Assembly: GCA_963825415.1 (NCBI GenBank)
Contig: CAWGTD010000003.1
Location: 372,001 to 436,000, forward strand
DNA from: BP-464 sp963825415
GTDB lineage: Bacteria > Actinomycetota > Thermoleophilia > Solirubrobacterales > Solirubrobacteraceae
DNA: 64,000 bases
Direction of reading: 5' to 3'
The notes beneath the pieces were generated by a model. It was not told the origin of the DNA. It did not search any database and saw only the letters and a program-made list of their open reading frames with translations. The first letter of the stretch is position 1. Every line of letters begins with the position of its first letter. A program made the translations under genes and the position numbers. This document shows positions 1 through 8,084 of this stretch, piece by piece.

Positions 1-1120
1 CGGGCGTGACGTCGACGAGGATCGTCGGCTCGAAGAAGTCGCCCGCGCCCTCACGGCGATGCCCGCCGACGACGGCCTTGGCGCCGTGGGCGATGGCGTC
101 CTCGACGTGGTCGGTGATGATCTCCATCTGCTTGGGGAAGGTGATCGCGCCGACGTCGACCGAGCCCGCCCCGGCCGGAGGGCCCTGGCGGATGGCGCGC
201 GCCTTCTCGGTGACCTTCGCCACGAACTCGTCGTAGACCGGCGCCTCGACGAAGCAACGCTCGATCGAGATGCAGGTCTGGCCGCCGTTCTGCATCGAGT
301 AGAAGACGGCGTGGTTGGCGGCGCGCTCGAGATCGGCGTCCGAGAGCACGATCATCGGGTCCTTGCCGCCGAGCTCGAGGGCGACCGGCGTGAGCGTCTC
401 GGCCGCCTTGGCCATGACCTTCTTGCCGGTGGCGGTCGAGCCGGTGAACATGACCATGTCGACTTCGTCGATCAGCGCGGAGCCGGTCTCGCCGCGGCCG
501 GTGGCCACGGAGAAGACGTCGGGCGGCATGTCGCACTCGCGCAGCATCTCGGCCATCAGCAGCGAGGTCAGCGGGGTGACCTCGCTCGGCTTGAGGATCA
601 CCGAGTTGCCCGCGGCCAGCGCGGGGACGCAGTCGCCGAACGAGTTGGTCAGCGGGTAGTTCCACGGGCCGATCACGCCGACCAGGCCGAGCGGCTCGTA
701 GCGCTGGATCAGCTTCTTGCCCTTGACCATGATCGACGACGTGCGCACGCGCTCGTCCTCGAGGTACTTCGGCGCGTTCTTGGCCCAGAACCCGAACGCG
801 TTGGCGCCGTAGGAGATCTCGGCGAACATCGCGTCCTCGTACGTCTTGCCGGTCTCCGAGACGATCGTCTCGATCACGCGGTCGGTGTTGTCCAACAGCC
901 ATTTCTGGGCGCGCCGCAGAACGCGGCCGCGGCCCTCGAACCCGAGCGCCTGCCAACCCGGCTGGGCGGCGCGCGCGCGGCGCGCCAGCTCGGCGACCTC
1001 TTCGGGGCCGAGGTCGGGCACGCGCCCGATGACCTGCCCGGTTGCGGGGTTGACGACCTCGATCTCCGAGCGCGCGGAGGTGCCGTCTGTAGTGGTCTGC
1101 TGCTCGATCGTTCCGGCCAT
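1..1120 (-). CDS. Aldehyde dehydrogenase family protein, C-terminus beyond window edge
   Basis: NAD(P)-dependent oxidation of an aldehyde to a carboxylic acid in the cytoplasm. The start codon is at 1120 and 373 codons lie in the window; the family is usually 480-540 residues, so roughly the last quarter is off the left edge. Visible family motifs are GPWNYP (about residues 151-156), FTGSTATGK (225-233), the general-base Glu in LELGGKDP (Glu249) and the catalytic Cys in GGQTC (Cys283). A TACCCT -10 box lies six bases before the ATG with no Shine-Dalgarno, suggesting a leaderless mRNA. The substrate cannot be named; the sequence resembles the broad succinate-semialdehyde/betaine-type ALDH class. 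The gene reads away from the cupredoxin gene and is probably its own transcript. Confidence 0.93.
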   Translation of the reverse strand, partial: MAGTIEQQTTTDGTSARSEIEVVNPATGQVIGRVPDLGPEEVAELARRARAAQPGWQALGFEGRGRVLRRAQKWLLDNTDRVIETIVSETGKTYEDAMFAEISYGANAFGFWAKNAPKYLEDERVRTSSIMVKGKKLIQRYEPLGLVGVIGPWNYPLTNSFGDCVPALAAGNSVILKPSEVTPLTSLLMAEMLRECDMPPDVFSVATGRGETGSALIDEVDMVMFTGSTATGKKVMAKAAETLTPVALELGGKDPMIVLSDADLERAANHAVFYSMQNGGQTCISIERCFVEAPVYDEFVAKVTEKARAIRQGPPAGAGSVDVGAITFPKQMEIITDHVEDAIAHGAKAVVGGHRREGAGDFFEPTILVDVTP

Positions 1121-1134
1121 ACGCCGAGGGTACC

Positions 1135-1452
1135 TCAGCGCACGCGAATCGTCGCCCGCATCCCCTTCGCGACGTGGCCCGGTTTGACGCACAGCAGCCG
1201 GTAGCGGCCGCGGCGCAGGTGAACGGTCAGCGAGCCGTTCTCGCCCGGCGCGATGTCCGGCGTGACCGCCGAGCGGTAGCCGCGCGGGCCGACGACCTGG
1301 AGGTCGTGCGCGTCCTCGCCGAAGTTGTGCACCGCGAAGCGCACCGTGCCGTGTGCCACGACGCGCGCGTACGGGTTCAGGTGCCACTCGCGCTCGCTCA
1401 CGCCGACCGACGTCACCGCGGAGGCGACGGCGGCGAGCAACCCGGCGATCAC
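1135..1452 (-). CDS. Exported cupredoxin-like type 1 copper protein
   Basis: Small 105-residue protein with a short hydrophobic N-terminus (residues 2-16), probably exported or membrane anchored. It has the four ligands of a type 1 copper site in the right order: His49 in GEDAHD, then Cys88, His93 and Met98 in the C-x4-H-x4-M loop of LLCVKPGHVAKGM. That supports electron transfer or copper binding outside the membrane. The GTG start at 1452 overlaps the stop of the upstream DUF1501 gene as GTGA, so translation is coupled and the three genes 4132-1135 form one operon. Whether this cupredoxin is an electron partner of the DUF1501/DUF1800 pair is inference from position only. Confidence 0.8.
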   Translation of the reverse strand: MIAGLLAAVASAVTSVGVSEREWHLNPYARVVAHGTVRFAVHNFGEDAHDLQVVGPRGYRSAVTPDIAPGENGSLTVHLRRGRYRLLCVKPGHVAKGMRATIRVR

Positions 1453-2795
1453 GCGACCAGCCCCAGGCGCCCGAACGCGCCGGCGTTCGGAATGACTTCG
1501 CCGGCGTCGGTGCCGAGCCACTGCTCCAGCAGCGAGCAGTAGACGCGCCGGAAGTCGACGGTCACCTCGAGGTTGCCGTCGCGGTCCAGGCGCCGCAGGT
1601 CGGGGTAGTCGGTCAGCACGCCGCCACGGGCGCGCGTGCCCTGCACCCAGGCGATGCCGCCGGCGCCGTGGTCGGTGCCCTGCGACTCGTTGGCCTCCGG
1701 GCGGCGGCCGAACTCGCTCCAGACGAAGGTCAGCACGCGGTCGGCGCTGCCGCGCGCCTCGAGGTCGGCCTGGAAGGCCGCGAGGCCGGCGCTGACCTCG
1801 GCGAGCGCCTTGGCCAGGTCCTCGGGCTGGTTGTCGTGGGTGTCGAAGTCGCCTGGCGCCTCGACCGTCGCGACCCGGACACCGAGCGGCAGGTCGAGCA
1901 TCCCGGCCAGCGCCTCGAGGCGGTCGGCGAAGTCGCTGTTCTCGGGGTAGGCGACCCTGGGAACGAGGGCGGGCGCCGGAGGCTTGTCGTCGCTGGCGTC
2001 GAACGGGGCCAGCATGTCGGCGACCGTCTTGGTCAGCCGGCACGCCGTGGCGGCCGCGGCGGGCCCGGGCCGTGAGCTGACCGGCGAGGACGCCAGCCGC
2101 GACCAGGCGGCCTGGGCCAGGTCCGCGGGCGTGCCCCACGTGCCGGTCATCCACATCTGGGCGTCGCCCGGCGAGGAGACCGCGGCCACCGGCGCCGACG
2201 CCGTGCGCAGCAGCGGCGAGAGCCCGCCGTCGACGGACAGACCCTGGAGCGGGTTCTCGGGGTTGCCGTGACGATCCAGCCAGCGCCCCAGCCAGCCGGG
2301 CGCGTCCTGCGCGGTCACCAGCCCGGTGTCCCAGAAATGCCGCGAATGGAAGTGCGACAGGTCGGGGTTGGCGTAGTCGATCCCGGGCAGGAACCCGACC
2401 TTGCCTTGCGCGAACAGCCCGGCGACCCCGCCGCCGATTCCTGTGGACAACGAAGGGTGCGCCACCAAGCCCGACTCTCCTTGCAACACCGCGGCATCGG
2501 GAATCGCCAGCGACCGGCGCAGGTCGGCGAGCCGGCCGCCCTGGTCGGCTCGCGCGAGCGTCGAGAGCAGGTCGCAGCCGCCGGGCAGGAACACAGAGAC
2601 GAGCACCGGCGCCGCCGGCCCCTCTGCCGCCGCTGCCTCCGCGGCCTGGAGCACCCGTGCGAGCGGCGTGTTGGCCGCCATGTAGGCGGTCACGCCGGCG
2701 GCGAGCGAGCGGCCGACCAGCTGTCGGCGGCTCATCAGCGAACGCGTCTGGTGGAAGTCGTCGCAGGCGCGGTGTCGGGAGTAGGCGTTGCGCAT
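1449..2795 (-). CDS. DUF1501 family protein with Tat signal
   Basis: About 448 residues, the usual size for DUF1501. A twin-arginine signal lies near the N-terminus (SRRQLVGRS, about residues 22-30, followed by an alanine-rich hydrophobic stretch), so it is likely exported folded. Family-typical parts are FLPGGCD (about 68-74), DLSHFHSRHFW in the first third and FVWSEFGRRPEAN with a following GTDHGAGG near the end. DUF1501 belongs to the alkaline-phosphatase-like/sulfatase-like fold group, but its reaction is unknown. It is almost always paired with DUF1800, as here: its ATG shares a base with the DUF1800 stop (TGATG). The cupredoxin gene follows with a GTGA overlap. Confidence 0.9.
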   Translation of the reverse strand: MRNAYSRHRACDDFHQTRSLMSRRQLVGRSLAAGVTAYMAANTPLARVLQAAEAAAAEGPAAPVLVSVFLPGGCDLLSTLARADQGGRLADLRRSLAIPDAAVLQGESGLVAHPSLSTGIGGGVAGLFAQGKVGFLPGIDYANPDLSHFHSRHFWDTGLVTAQDAPGWLGRWLDRHGNPENPLQGLSVDGGLSPLLRTASAPVAAVSSPGDAQMWMTGTWGTPADLAQAAWSRLASSPVSSRPGPAAAATACRLTKTVADMLAPFDASDDKPPAPALVPRVAYPENSDFADRLEALAGMLDLPLGVRVATVEAPGDFDTHDNQPEDLAKALAEVSAGLAAFQADLEARGSADRVLTFVWSEFGRRPEANESQGTDHGAGGIAWVQGTRARGGVLTDYPDLRRLDRDGNLEVTVDFRRVYCSLLEQWLGTDAGEVIPNAGAFGRLGLVA

Positions 2796-4132
2796 CAGCA
2801 GAGGTGGGCGTCGGGGCCGGAGAGGAGCAGGTGGCGCAGGGCGCGCTGGAGCATGTCCGCGCGCTCGGGCTTGGTCTTGATCTGCCAGGGCTTGACGAGG
2901 TCGGAGTAGAAGCCCGCCGCCATCTGCACGAGGACCTGCCTGCCCGCGGCCGAGAGGAACGGCCGGCCCACCGCGGCCAGCGCCCGATCGACCTGCTCGT
3001 CGGGCGTCAGCGAGGGGTCGCCGGCGCCGTCGCGCACCGCCAACGGCCCCTCCTCGGCGTCGAGCAGGCGGTTGACCGCCGAGAAGCGCAGGCGGATCGA
3101 GTTGGTCGACAACCACGCGGGCCCCCAGTCCCAGCCGGCGACCGATGGCGGCTGGAACGGCATCTGGCCCATCTCGTTGAGCATCCAGCCGTAGGCGCCG
3201 GTCGTGACCCCGACCCCCGCGCTGCGAAGGTGGCCGGCAACGAACACCAGCGGCGACTTCACCATGTCCGGCGCGTCGAGGTCCGCGTAAAGCGCGGAGT
3301 GGTCGAGGATCTCGGCGACCACCGGCTTGATGCGCCCGCCCGAGCGCCGGTAGACGCGCACCAGGCGCGCCGCAGTCGCGGCGTCGGGCGGCCGCGTGAC
3401 GAAGAAGTCCCAGAGCTTGCGCGTGATGAACGGCGCGTGGCGGGGATGCGCGCAGACCAGGTCGAGCACGCCGTCGACGCCGAAGCGCCCGCGCCGGCCG
3501 AAGATGCGCTTGACGCCGGTGTCGTGGCGCTCGGGATGAAAGCTGATGCCGTGGAACCCGGAGCTGTCCCACCTGGCCTGAAAGCCGGTCAGCGCCCGGG
3601 CGGCCTCCCGTATGTCGGTCTCGGTGTAGCCCGAGCCGAGCGTGAAGAGCTCCATCAGCTCTCTGGAAAAGTTTTCGTTCGGCGCGTCCTTGTCGTTCTC
3701 GGTCAGCGACAGGAACAGCTGCATCGCCGGATCGCGCGCCACCTTGCCCAACAGGGAGCGGAACGAGCCCAGCGAATGCGCGCGCAGCATCCGGTTCTGG
3801 GCCAGCATCAGGGGCGTGTCCTGGTCGCCGGTGGCGAAGTGGTCGTGCCAGAACAGTGTGAGCTTCTCGACCAGCGGCCGCTGCGAGCGCACCATGCGGT
3901 CCAGCCACCAGAGCGCATCGTGGCTCCACGTGTTCAGCGGGTCGAGCGGGCGGCCGTCGGCCTTCGGCGCCGGCCCCACGAGCTCGGGCCCGCGCGCGCC
4001 GTCGAGCACCCAACGCAGGGTCGCCGACCGGCCCGCTGAAGCCCAGCGGGAAGCCTCTTCGGGTGTCGCTCCGAAGCCGGCGCGCCAGAAGAGGCGGCGC
4101 ACATGCGCCTCGGTCCATGGGGAGCCCGCCAT
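2795..4132 (-). CDS. DUF1800 family protein
   Basis: 445 residues, matching DUF1800 in length and motifs: LTLFWHDHFAT (about 90-100), NENFSRELMELFTLG (about 153-167) and PSVAGWDWG (about 305-313). Function is unknown; the family co-occurs with DUF1501 in one operon across many phyla, and that arrangement is seen here with a one-base TGATG overlap. No signal peptide is visible, unlike the Tat-carrying partner, so it either stays inside or travels with the partner. The start at 4132 is the first gene of the operon. An inverted repeat CCGAT-TGC-ATCGG lies just upstream of the ATG and could be an operator. Confidence 0.9.
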   Translation of the reverse strand: MAGSPWTEAHVRRLFWRAGFGATPEEASRWASAGRSATLRWVLDGARGPELVGPAPKADGRPLDPLNTWSHDALWWLDRMVRSQRPLVEKLTLFWHDHFATGDQDTPLMLAQNRMLRAHSLGSFRSLLGKVARDPAMQLFLSLTENDKDAPNENFSRELMELFTLGSGYTETDIREAARALTGFQARWDSSGFHGISFHPERHDTGVKRIFGRRGRFGVDGVLDLVCAHPRHAPFITRKLWDFFVTRPPDAATAARLVRVYRRSGGRIKPVVAEILDHSALYADLDAPDMVKSPLVFVAGHLRSAGVGVTTGAYGWMLNEMGQMPFQPPSVAGWDWGPAWLSTNSIRLRFSAVNRLLDAEEGPLAVRDGAGDPSLTPDEQVDRALAAVGRPFLSAAGRQVLVQMAAGFYSDLVKPWQIKTKPERADMLQRALRHLLLSGPDAHLC

Positions 4133-4200
4133 CCACCGATTGCATCGGCTCCTGCGGGGCGGGCTTTGAGCGGGAGGGCCTGCGGCTGGACGCTACGCCC

Positions 4201-4221
4201 AGAAGCCCTCGACAGGCTTCT
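4201..4221 (-). terminator. Hairpin directly after the cyclophilin gene
   Basis: AGAAGCC and GGCTTCT form a 7-bp perfect stem with a 7-base loop that overlaps the stop codon of the cyclophilin gene. There is no T-run, so it may be an intrinsic terminator of the high-GC kind or an mRNA-stabilising 3' hairpin. The 4133-4219 gap holds nothing else obvious apart from the promoter region of the DUF1800 operon. Confidence 0.45.
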
Positions 4222-4675
4222 AGAGCTCGATCGACTCGATCTTGACGTCGTGCTTGGGCTTGTCGTGGTTGCCGGTCTTGGCCGACTCGATCTTGTCCAC
4301 GACGTCCATGCCGTCCGTGACCTGCCCGAAGACCGTGTGCTTGCCATCCAGCCACGAGCACTCGTCGGCGGTCACGATGAAGAACTGCGAGCCGTTGGTG
4401 TTCGGGCCCGAGTTGGCCATCGCCAGCGCGCCGCGGACGATCTTGTGGTCGTTGAACTCGTCCTCGAACTTGTAGCCGGGGCCGCCCGTGCCGGTGCCCG
4501 TCGGGTCGCCGCCCTGGATCATGAAGTCCTTGATGATGCGGTGGAAGATCACCCCGTCATAGAAACCGTCGGCCGCGAGCTTGCGGAAGTTCTCGACGGT
4601 CTTGGGCGCGTCCTCGTCGAAGAGCTCGATGCCGATCGTGCCCTCGGAGGTGTTCATCTTGGCGGTGGAAGGCAT
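4220..4675 (-). CDS. Cyclophilin-type peptidyl-prolyl cis-trans isomerase
   Basis: 151 residues, a minimal single-domain cyclophilin without signal peptide, so cytoplasmic. It speeds cis-trans isomerisation of X-Pro bonds. Active-site motifs are complete: FHRIIKDFMIQGGDPTGTG (about 44-62, containing the catalytic Arg and the QGGD signature), ALAMANSGPNTNGSQFFI (about 83-100) and LDGKHTVFGQV (about 108-118). The ATG overlaps the stop of the upstream zinc-ribbon membrane gene as TGATG, so the two are co-translated. Proline-rich sequence in that upstream protein makes a folding link plausible but unproven. Confidence 0.95.
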   Translation of the reverse strand: MPSTAKMNTSEGTIGIELFDEDAPKTVENFRKLAADGFYDGVIFHRIIKDFMIQGGDPTGTGTGGPGYKFEDEFNDHKIVRGALAMANSGPNTNGSQFFIVTADECSWLDGKHTVFGQVTDGMDVVDKIESAKTGNHDKPKHDVKIESIEL

Positions 4676-5628
4676 CAGTCGAGAATCCTCGTTTCGGAGA
4701 TGCCGACGGTCATGGGTGTGCCGGATGCCGCAGCCTCCGGACCCGCCGGCGGCGGCGTGGTGAACCAGAGCAGGATGTGTCGGTAGGAGCCGGGCTCGAA
4801 GGTGATCTTCTCCAGCCCGTCGGCGCCCTTCTCGGTCCCGACCTTCCCGGCGCTGGCGAGATGCTGCCAGCGCGTGTCCAGGATGTCGGGCGGCAGCTTG
4901 CGCTTGGCGCCGTAGACCTCGATGCGGAACCCCGGCGTCGTGGTGCGTACGTAGACGCCCCCGACCTCGCGGGCGGTCTCGAGGTCGAAGTCCAGGCCGA
5001 CGCCCATCTCCGCGGCCTGCGCTGTGCTGACGGTGAAGACCGTGTCGCCGTCGTCGTCGTAGCTGTCGGCGGGGTCGGTCTGGTCCGTGGCCCGCTTGTA
5101 CGGGTCATAGACCAACGCGGCGTCGGGGCCGAGCGTCAGCGGCTGGAGGCCCGGCTTGACCTTCGGGCCGGCCGGCTTGGGCTTGACCGCGGGCGTCGTG
5201 GCGGGCGTCGGGACCGGGACCGCGGGCGTGACCTTCGCCGGCTTCTTGGCCGGCGCGGGCTTGGCGGCCGGAGCGGGCGTGGGCGTGCTGGCGGCCGGCG
5301 GAGGCGTGGCCGTGGTCGGCGCCGGCACGACGGGCGCCTGGGCGACCTGCGGCTCGGCGCTCGCCGGCGCGGGCATGGCTGCCTGCCGGTGCGCGCTGTC
5401 GTTCAAAGCCGCGTAGCTGGCGGCCGCGGCGCCGCATACGAGCAGCAGGACAGCGCCGACGATCGTCGTCGCGGCGCGCCAACCAGGGCGCGCTCCGATC
5501 CGCCCCGGCGCGGCCGTGCCGCACTCCAGGCACCAGTCCTGTTCGGTGGCCATCGCGCCGCCGCACGTGGGGCAGGCGCGAGCAGGGGCCTCGGGCGCTG
5601 TTTGCGTCTCCGGCGTCTCCACGGTCAC
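4675..5628 (-). CDS. Zinc-ribbon single-pass membrane protein with Pro/Ala-rich stalk
   Basis: 317 residues in three parts. The N-terminus carries a zinc ribbon with Cys19, Cys22, Cys33 and Cys36 (CPTC and CLEC). One transmembrane helix follows (about 53-73). A Pro/Ala/Thr-rich low-complexity stalk (about 85-165) leads to a C-terminal domain of about 150 residues that looks beta-rich and may be discoidin-like, so the C-terminus is probably outside. Function unknown. Coupled by TGATG to the cyclophilin gene. A TACGCT -10 box lies eight bases before an in-frame GTG at 5622, which may be the real leaderless start rather than the GTG at 5628. Confidence 0.72.
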   Translation of the reverse strand: MTVETPETQTAPEAPARACPTCGGAMATEQDWCLECGTAAPGRIGARPGWRAATTIVGAVLLLVCGAAAASYAALNDSAHRQAAMPAPASAEPQVAQAPVVPAPTTATPPPAASTPTPAPAAKPAPAKKPAKVTPAVPVPTPATTPAVKPKPAGPKVKPGLQPLTLGPDAALVYDPYKRATDQTDPADSYDDDGDTVFTVSTAQAAEMGVGLDFDLETAREVGGVYVRTTTPGFRIEVYGAKRKLPPDILDTRWQHLASAGKVGTEKGADGLEKITFEPGSYRHILLWFTTPPPAGPEAAASGTPMTVGISETRILD

Positions 5629-5671
5629 GTAGCGTAGACCCAGCGTCCGCCGCAGAGTTGCGCGGCTGCCC

Positions 5672-7093
5672 TCAAGCGGCGCGCTGGAGGCGCATCGGGC
5701 GGCCCGAAACCTCCGTGCCCGACACGACTTTGACGATCCGCTCGGCCTCGTCGGCGGGCACCGAGAGCAGGCTGAACTGCTCGAGCACGCGGACGTCGCG
5801 CACGGCCTCGCCGTCGATTCCGGCGGCGTGGATCACGACGTTGACCAGGTCGCGGACCTCGACTCCGCCCGCGCGGCCGGCATCGGCGATCAGGCGCACG
5901 TAGTCCTCGGTGCCGTTGCGAGACACCTGCGGCTTGGAGTGGCGCGGCGGCCGGCGCGGCGCCACCGGCGTGGGCGCCACGTGCGCGCCTTCGATCCATG
6001 ACGAAATGCCGACACCCGTGTGGCGCTCGATCGCCTGCAGCTCGCGCTGCTGCTTGGGCTCGACGAACGTGATCGCCCGTCCGGAGCGCCCGACCCGCCC
6101 GGTGCGGCCGATGCGATGCACGTAGACGTCGGGGGAGATCGGGACGTCGAAGTTGACGACGTGGGTCACGGTCGAGATGTCGAGGCCGCGGGCGGCCACG
6201 TCGGTCGCCACGAGGATCGGCAGGCGCCCGCCCTTGAAGGCGAGCATCACGCCGTCGCGCTGGCCCTGGGACATGTCGCCGTGCAGCGCCTTGACGTTCA
6301 GGCCGCGGTCGCGCAGCCGCCGGAAGAGCTGGTCGCAGCGGATCTTGGTGCGCACGAAGACGATCGCCTGGTCGGGGCGCTCGGCGGCGAGAACCTCGAC
6401 GAGCTTGTCGGCCTTCTCGTTGGGCTTGGTCTCGACCCGGAACTGCTCGACGCTGTCGACGGTCAGCGTGGGGTTCTTGACCTTGATGTGGACCGGGTCG
6501 TAGAGGTAGCGGTCGGCCAGCTTGCGGATCGGCGGCGGCATCGTCGCGCTGAACAGCGCGGTCTGGCGGCTGTTCGGCGTGAGGCTCAGGATCCGCTCGA
6601 CGTCCTCCATGAACCCGAGGTCGAGCATCTCGTCGGCCTCGTCGAGGACCACGAAGCGGCAGTCGTGGAGGATCAGCGACCCGCGCTGGATCAGGTCCAG
6701 CACGCGGCCGACTGTGCCGACCACCACGTGCCCGCCGGCCCGCAGCTGGGACTGCTGGGAGCGGATCGGAGCGCCGCCGAAGATCGCGACCACGTCGACG
6801 CCCTTGCGGGCCCCGTAGGTGCGGATCGCCTGCGTGACCTGGATGCACAGCTCGCGCGTCGGGGTCAGCACGAGCGCCTGTACTTCACCAAGCTCCGGAT
6901 CGATCGTCTCGAGCAGCGGGAGCCCGAAGGCCGCGGTCTTGCCCGAGCCCGTCTGCGCCTGGCCGATGATGTCGCGGCCCTCGAGCATCGGCGGGATCGC
7001 CTCGTCCTGGATCGGAGACGGCGACTCGTAGCCGACGTCTGCGAGGGCGGCGAGCAGAGGCTCGGACAGCCCGAGGTCGGCGAACGTTGACAT
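5672..7093 (-). CDS. DEAD-box ATP-dependent RNA helicase with DbpA-type C-terminal domain
   Basis: 473 residues. The RecA-like core has the Q motif at the start (FADLGLSEPLLAALADVG), Walker A AQTGSGKT (about 44-51), PTRELC, DEAD inside VLDEADEML, SAT, and HRIGRTGRVGRSGRA (about 327-341). The last 75 residues match the DbpA/CsdA RNA-binding domain. The role is unwinding structured RNA, as in ribosome assembly or cold adaptation. A TAGGCT -10 box eight bases before the ATG overlaps the stop codon of the quinone reductase gene, so it can be transcribed as a leaderless message from its own promoter. CsdA/DeaD versus DbpA orthology cannot be settled by eye. Confidence 0.95.
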   Translation of the reverse strand: MSTFADLGLSEPLLAALADVGYESPSPIQDEAIPPMLEGRDIIGQAQTGSGKTAAFGLPLLETIDPELGEVQALVLTPTRELCIQVTQAIRTYGARKGVDVVAIFGGAPIRSQQSQLRAGGHVVVGTVGRVLDLIQRGSLILHDCRFVVLDEADEMLDLGFMEDVERILSLTPNSRQTALFSATMPPPIRKLADRYLYDPVHIKVKNPTLTVDSVEQFRVETKPNEKADKLVEVLAAERPDQAIVFVRTKIRCDQLFRRLRDRGLNVKALHGDMSQGQRDGVMLAFKGGRLPILVATDVAARGLDISTVTHVVNFDVPISPDVYVHRIGRTGRVGRSGRAITFVEPKQQRELQAIERHTGVGISSWIEGAHVAPTPVAPRRPPRHSKPQVSRNGTEDYVRLIADAGRAGGVEVRDLVNVVIHAAGIDGEAVRDVRVLEQFSLLSVPADEAERIVKVVSGTEVSGRPMRLQRAA

Positions 7094-7104
7094 CGACCTT
7101 CAGC

Positions 7105-8058
7105 CTAGGCGGTGGGATCGAGCACGAGCTTGCCCGTCGTGCGCCGCTCGGCGAGCGCGATCTGCGCCTCGGCCGCGTCGGCCAGCGCGTACGTCCCGCC
7201 CACGACGACGCGCAGCTCGCCGCGCGCGACGCGCTCAAAGAGGTCGGCCAGCGCCTCGTCGACCATCGCCGGCCTGCCGAGGGCGTGCATGAGCCAGAAG
7301 CCGACGACCGCGTGCGAGCGGCGCATGAGCGCCCCGGTCGCGACCTCGTTCTGCTCGCGCGAGGCGATGCCGTAGGCCACCAGGCGGCCGAACGGGGCCA
7401 GCGCCTTGGAGGACTCCTCGAAGACGCGCCCGCCGGCCATCTCGAAGACCACGTCGACACGTTCGCCGAGGTTGGCCTCCATGAGCCGCTCGGCCATCCC
7501 TTCGGGGTCGGCGTCGATCGCGACATCGGCGCCCAGCTCGAGTGCCAGCGCTCGCTTGTCCTCGGTCGATGCGCTGGCGATCACGCGGCCGGCGCCCATC
7601 GGCTTGCCGAGCTGTACGGCGAGCGAGCCGACACCGCCGGCCGCCGCGTGCACGACCACCGACTCGCCGGGCTGGACCCGGCCGCACGTGCGGTACAGGT
7701 GCCAGGCGGTCAGGCCCTGGAGCAGCAGCGCCAGCGCCGTGCCGTCGTCGACGCCCTCGGGAATCGGGAAGGTCAACGCCGCCGGCGCGGCGGCGTACTC
7801 GGCGTAGCCGCCGGTGCCGCACAGCGCGACGACGCGCTGGCCGGTGTCCTCGCGCACGCCCGCGACCTCGGCGCCGGGGACCATCGGCAGCGACGCCTTC
7901 GCCAGGTAGTCGTCGTGGCGCTGATGGGTGTCGGCGAAGTTCAGTCCCGCGCGGCTGACCTTGACGAGAACTTCGTCGGCCGCCGGTTCGGGGACCGGCA
8001 GCTCGACCAGCTTGAGGACCTCGGGCCCGCCGAACTCCGTGATCTGGATCGCGCGCAT
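7105..8058 (-). CDS. Zinc-free quinone oxidoreductase (MDR superfamily)
   Basis: Medium-chain dehydrogenase/reductase of 317 residues from the start at 8058 (MRAIQITEFGGPEV). The cofactor-binding motif HAAAGGVGSLAVQLGK lies mid-protein (about 133-148), and the N-terminal GroES-like half has the family pattern GLNFADTHQR. No Cys/His zinc ligands are seen, so it fits the NADPH:quinone reductase branch. The start was chosen because the homologous N-terminus begins there and a TACCGT -10 box lies nine bases upstream. Its promoter overlaps that of the divergent acyl-CoA dehydrogenase gene. Confidence 0.9.
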   Translation of the reverse strand: MRAIQITEFGGPEVLKLVELPVPEPAADEVLVKVSRAGLNFADTHQRHDDYLAKASLPMVPGAEVAGVREDTGQRVVALCGTGGYAEYAAAPAALTFPIPEGVDDGTALALLLQGLTAWHLYRTCGRVQPGESVVVHAAAGGVGSLAVQLGKPMGAGRVIASASTEDKRALALELGADVAIDADPEGMAERLMEANLGERVDVVFEMAGGRVFEESSKALAPFGRLVAYGIASREQNEVATGALMRRSHAVVGFWLMHALGRPAMVDEALADLFERVARGELRVVVGGTYALADAAEAQIALAERRTTGKLVLDPTA

Positions 8059-8067
8059 CGCGGCCGG

Positions 8068-8077
8068 ACGGTATAGC
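8068..8077. promoter_or_regulatory. Overlapping divergent -10 boxes
   Basis: The 26-base gap between two divergent start codons contains TACCGT on the minus strand (8073-8068, nine bases from the quinone reductase ATG) and TATAGC on the plus strand (8072-8077, seven bases from the acyl-CoA dehydrogenase ATG). The boxes share bases, so both genes probably give leaderless transcripts that compete for RNA polymerase. Confidence 0.5.
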
Positions 8078-8084
8078 TCCGTCG

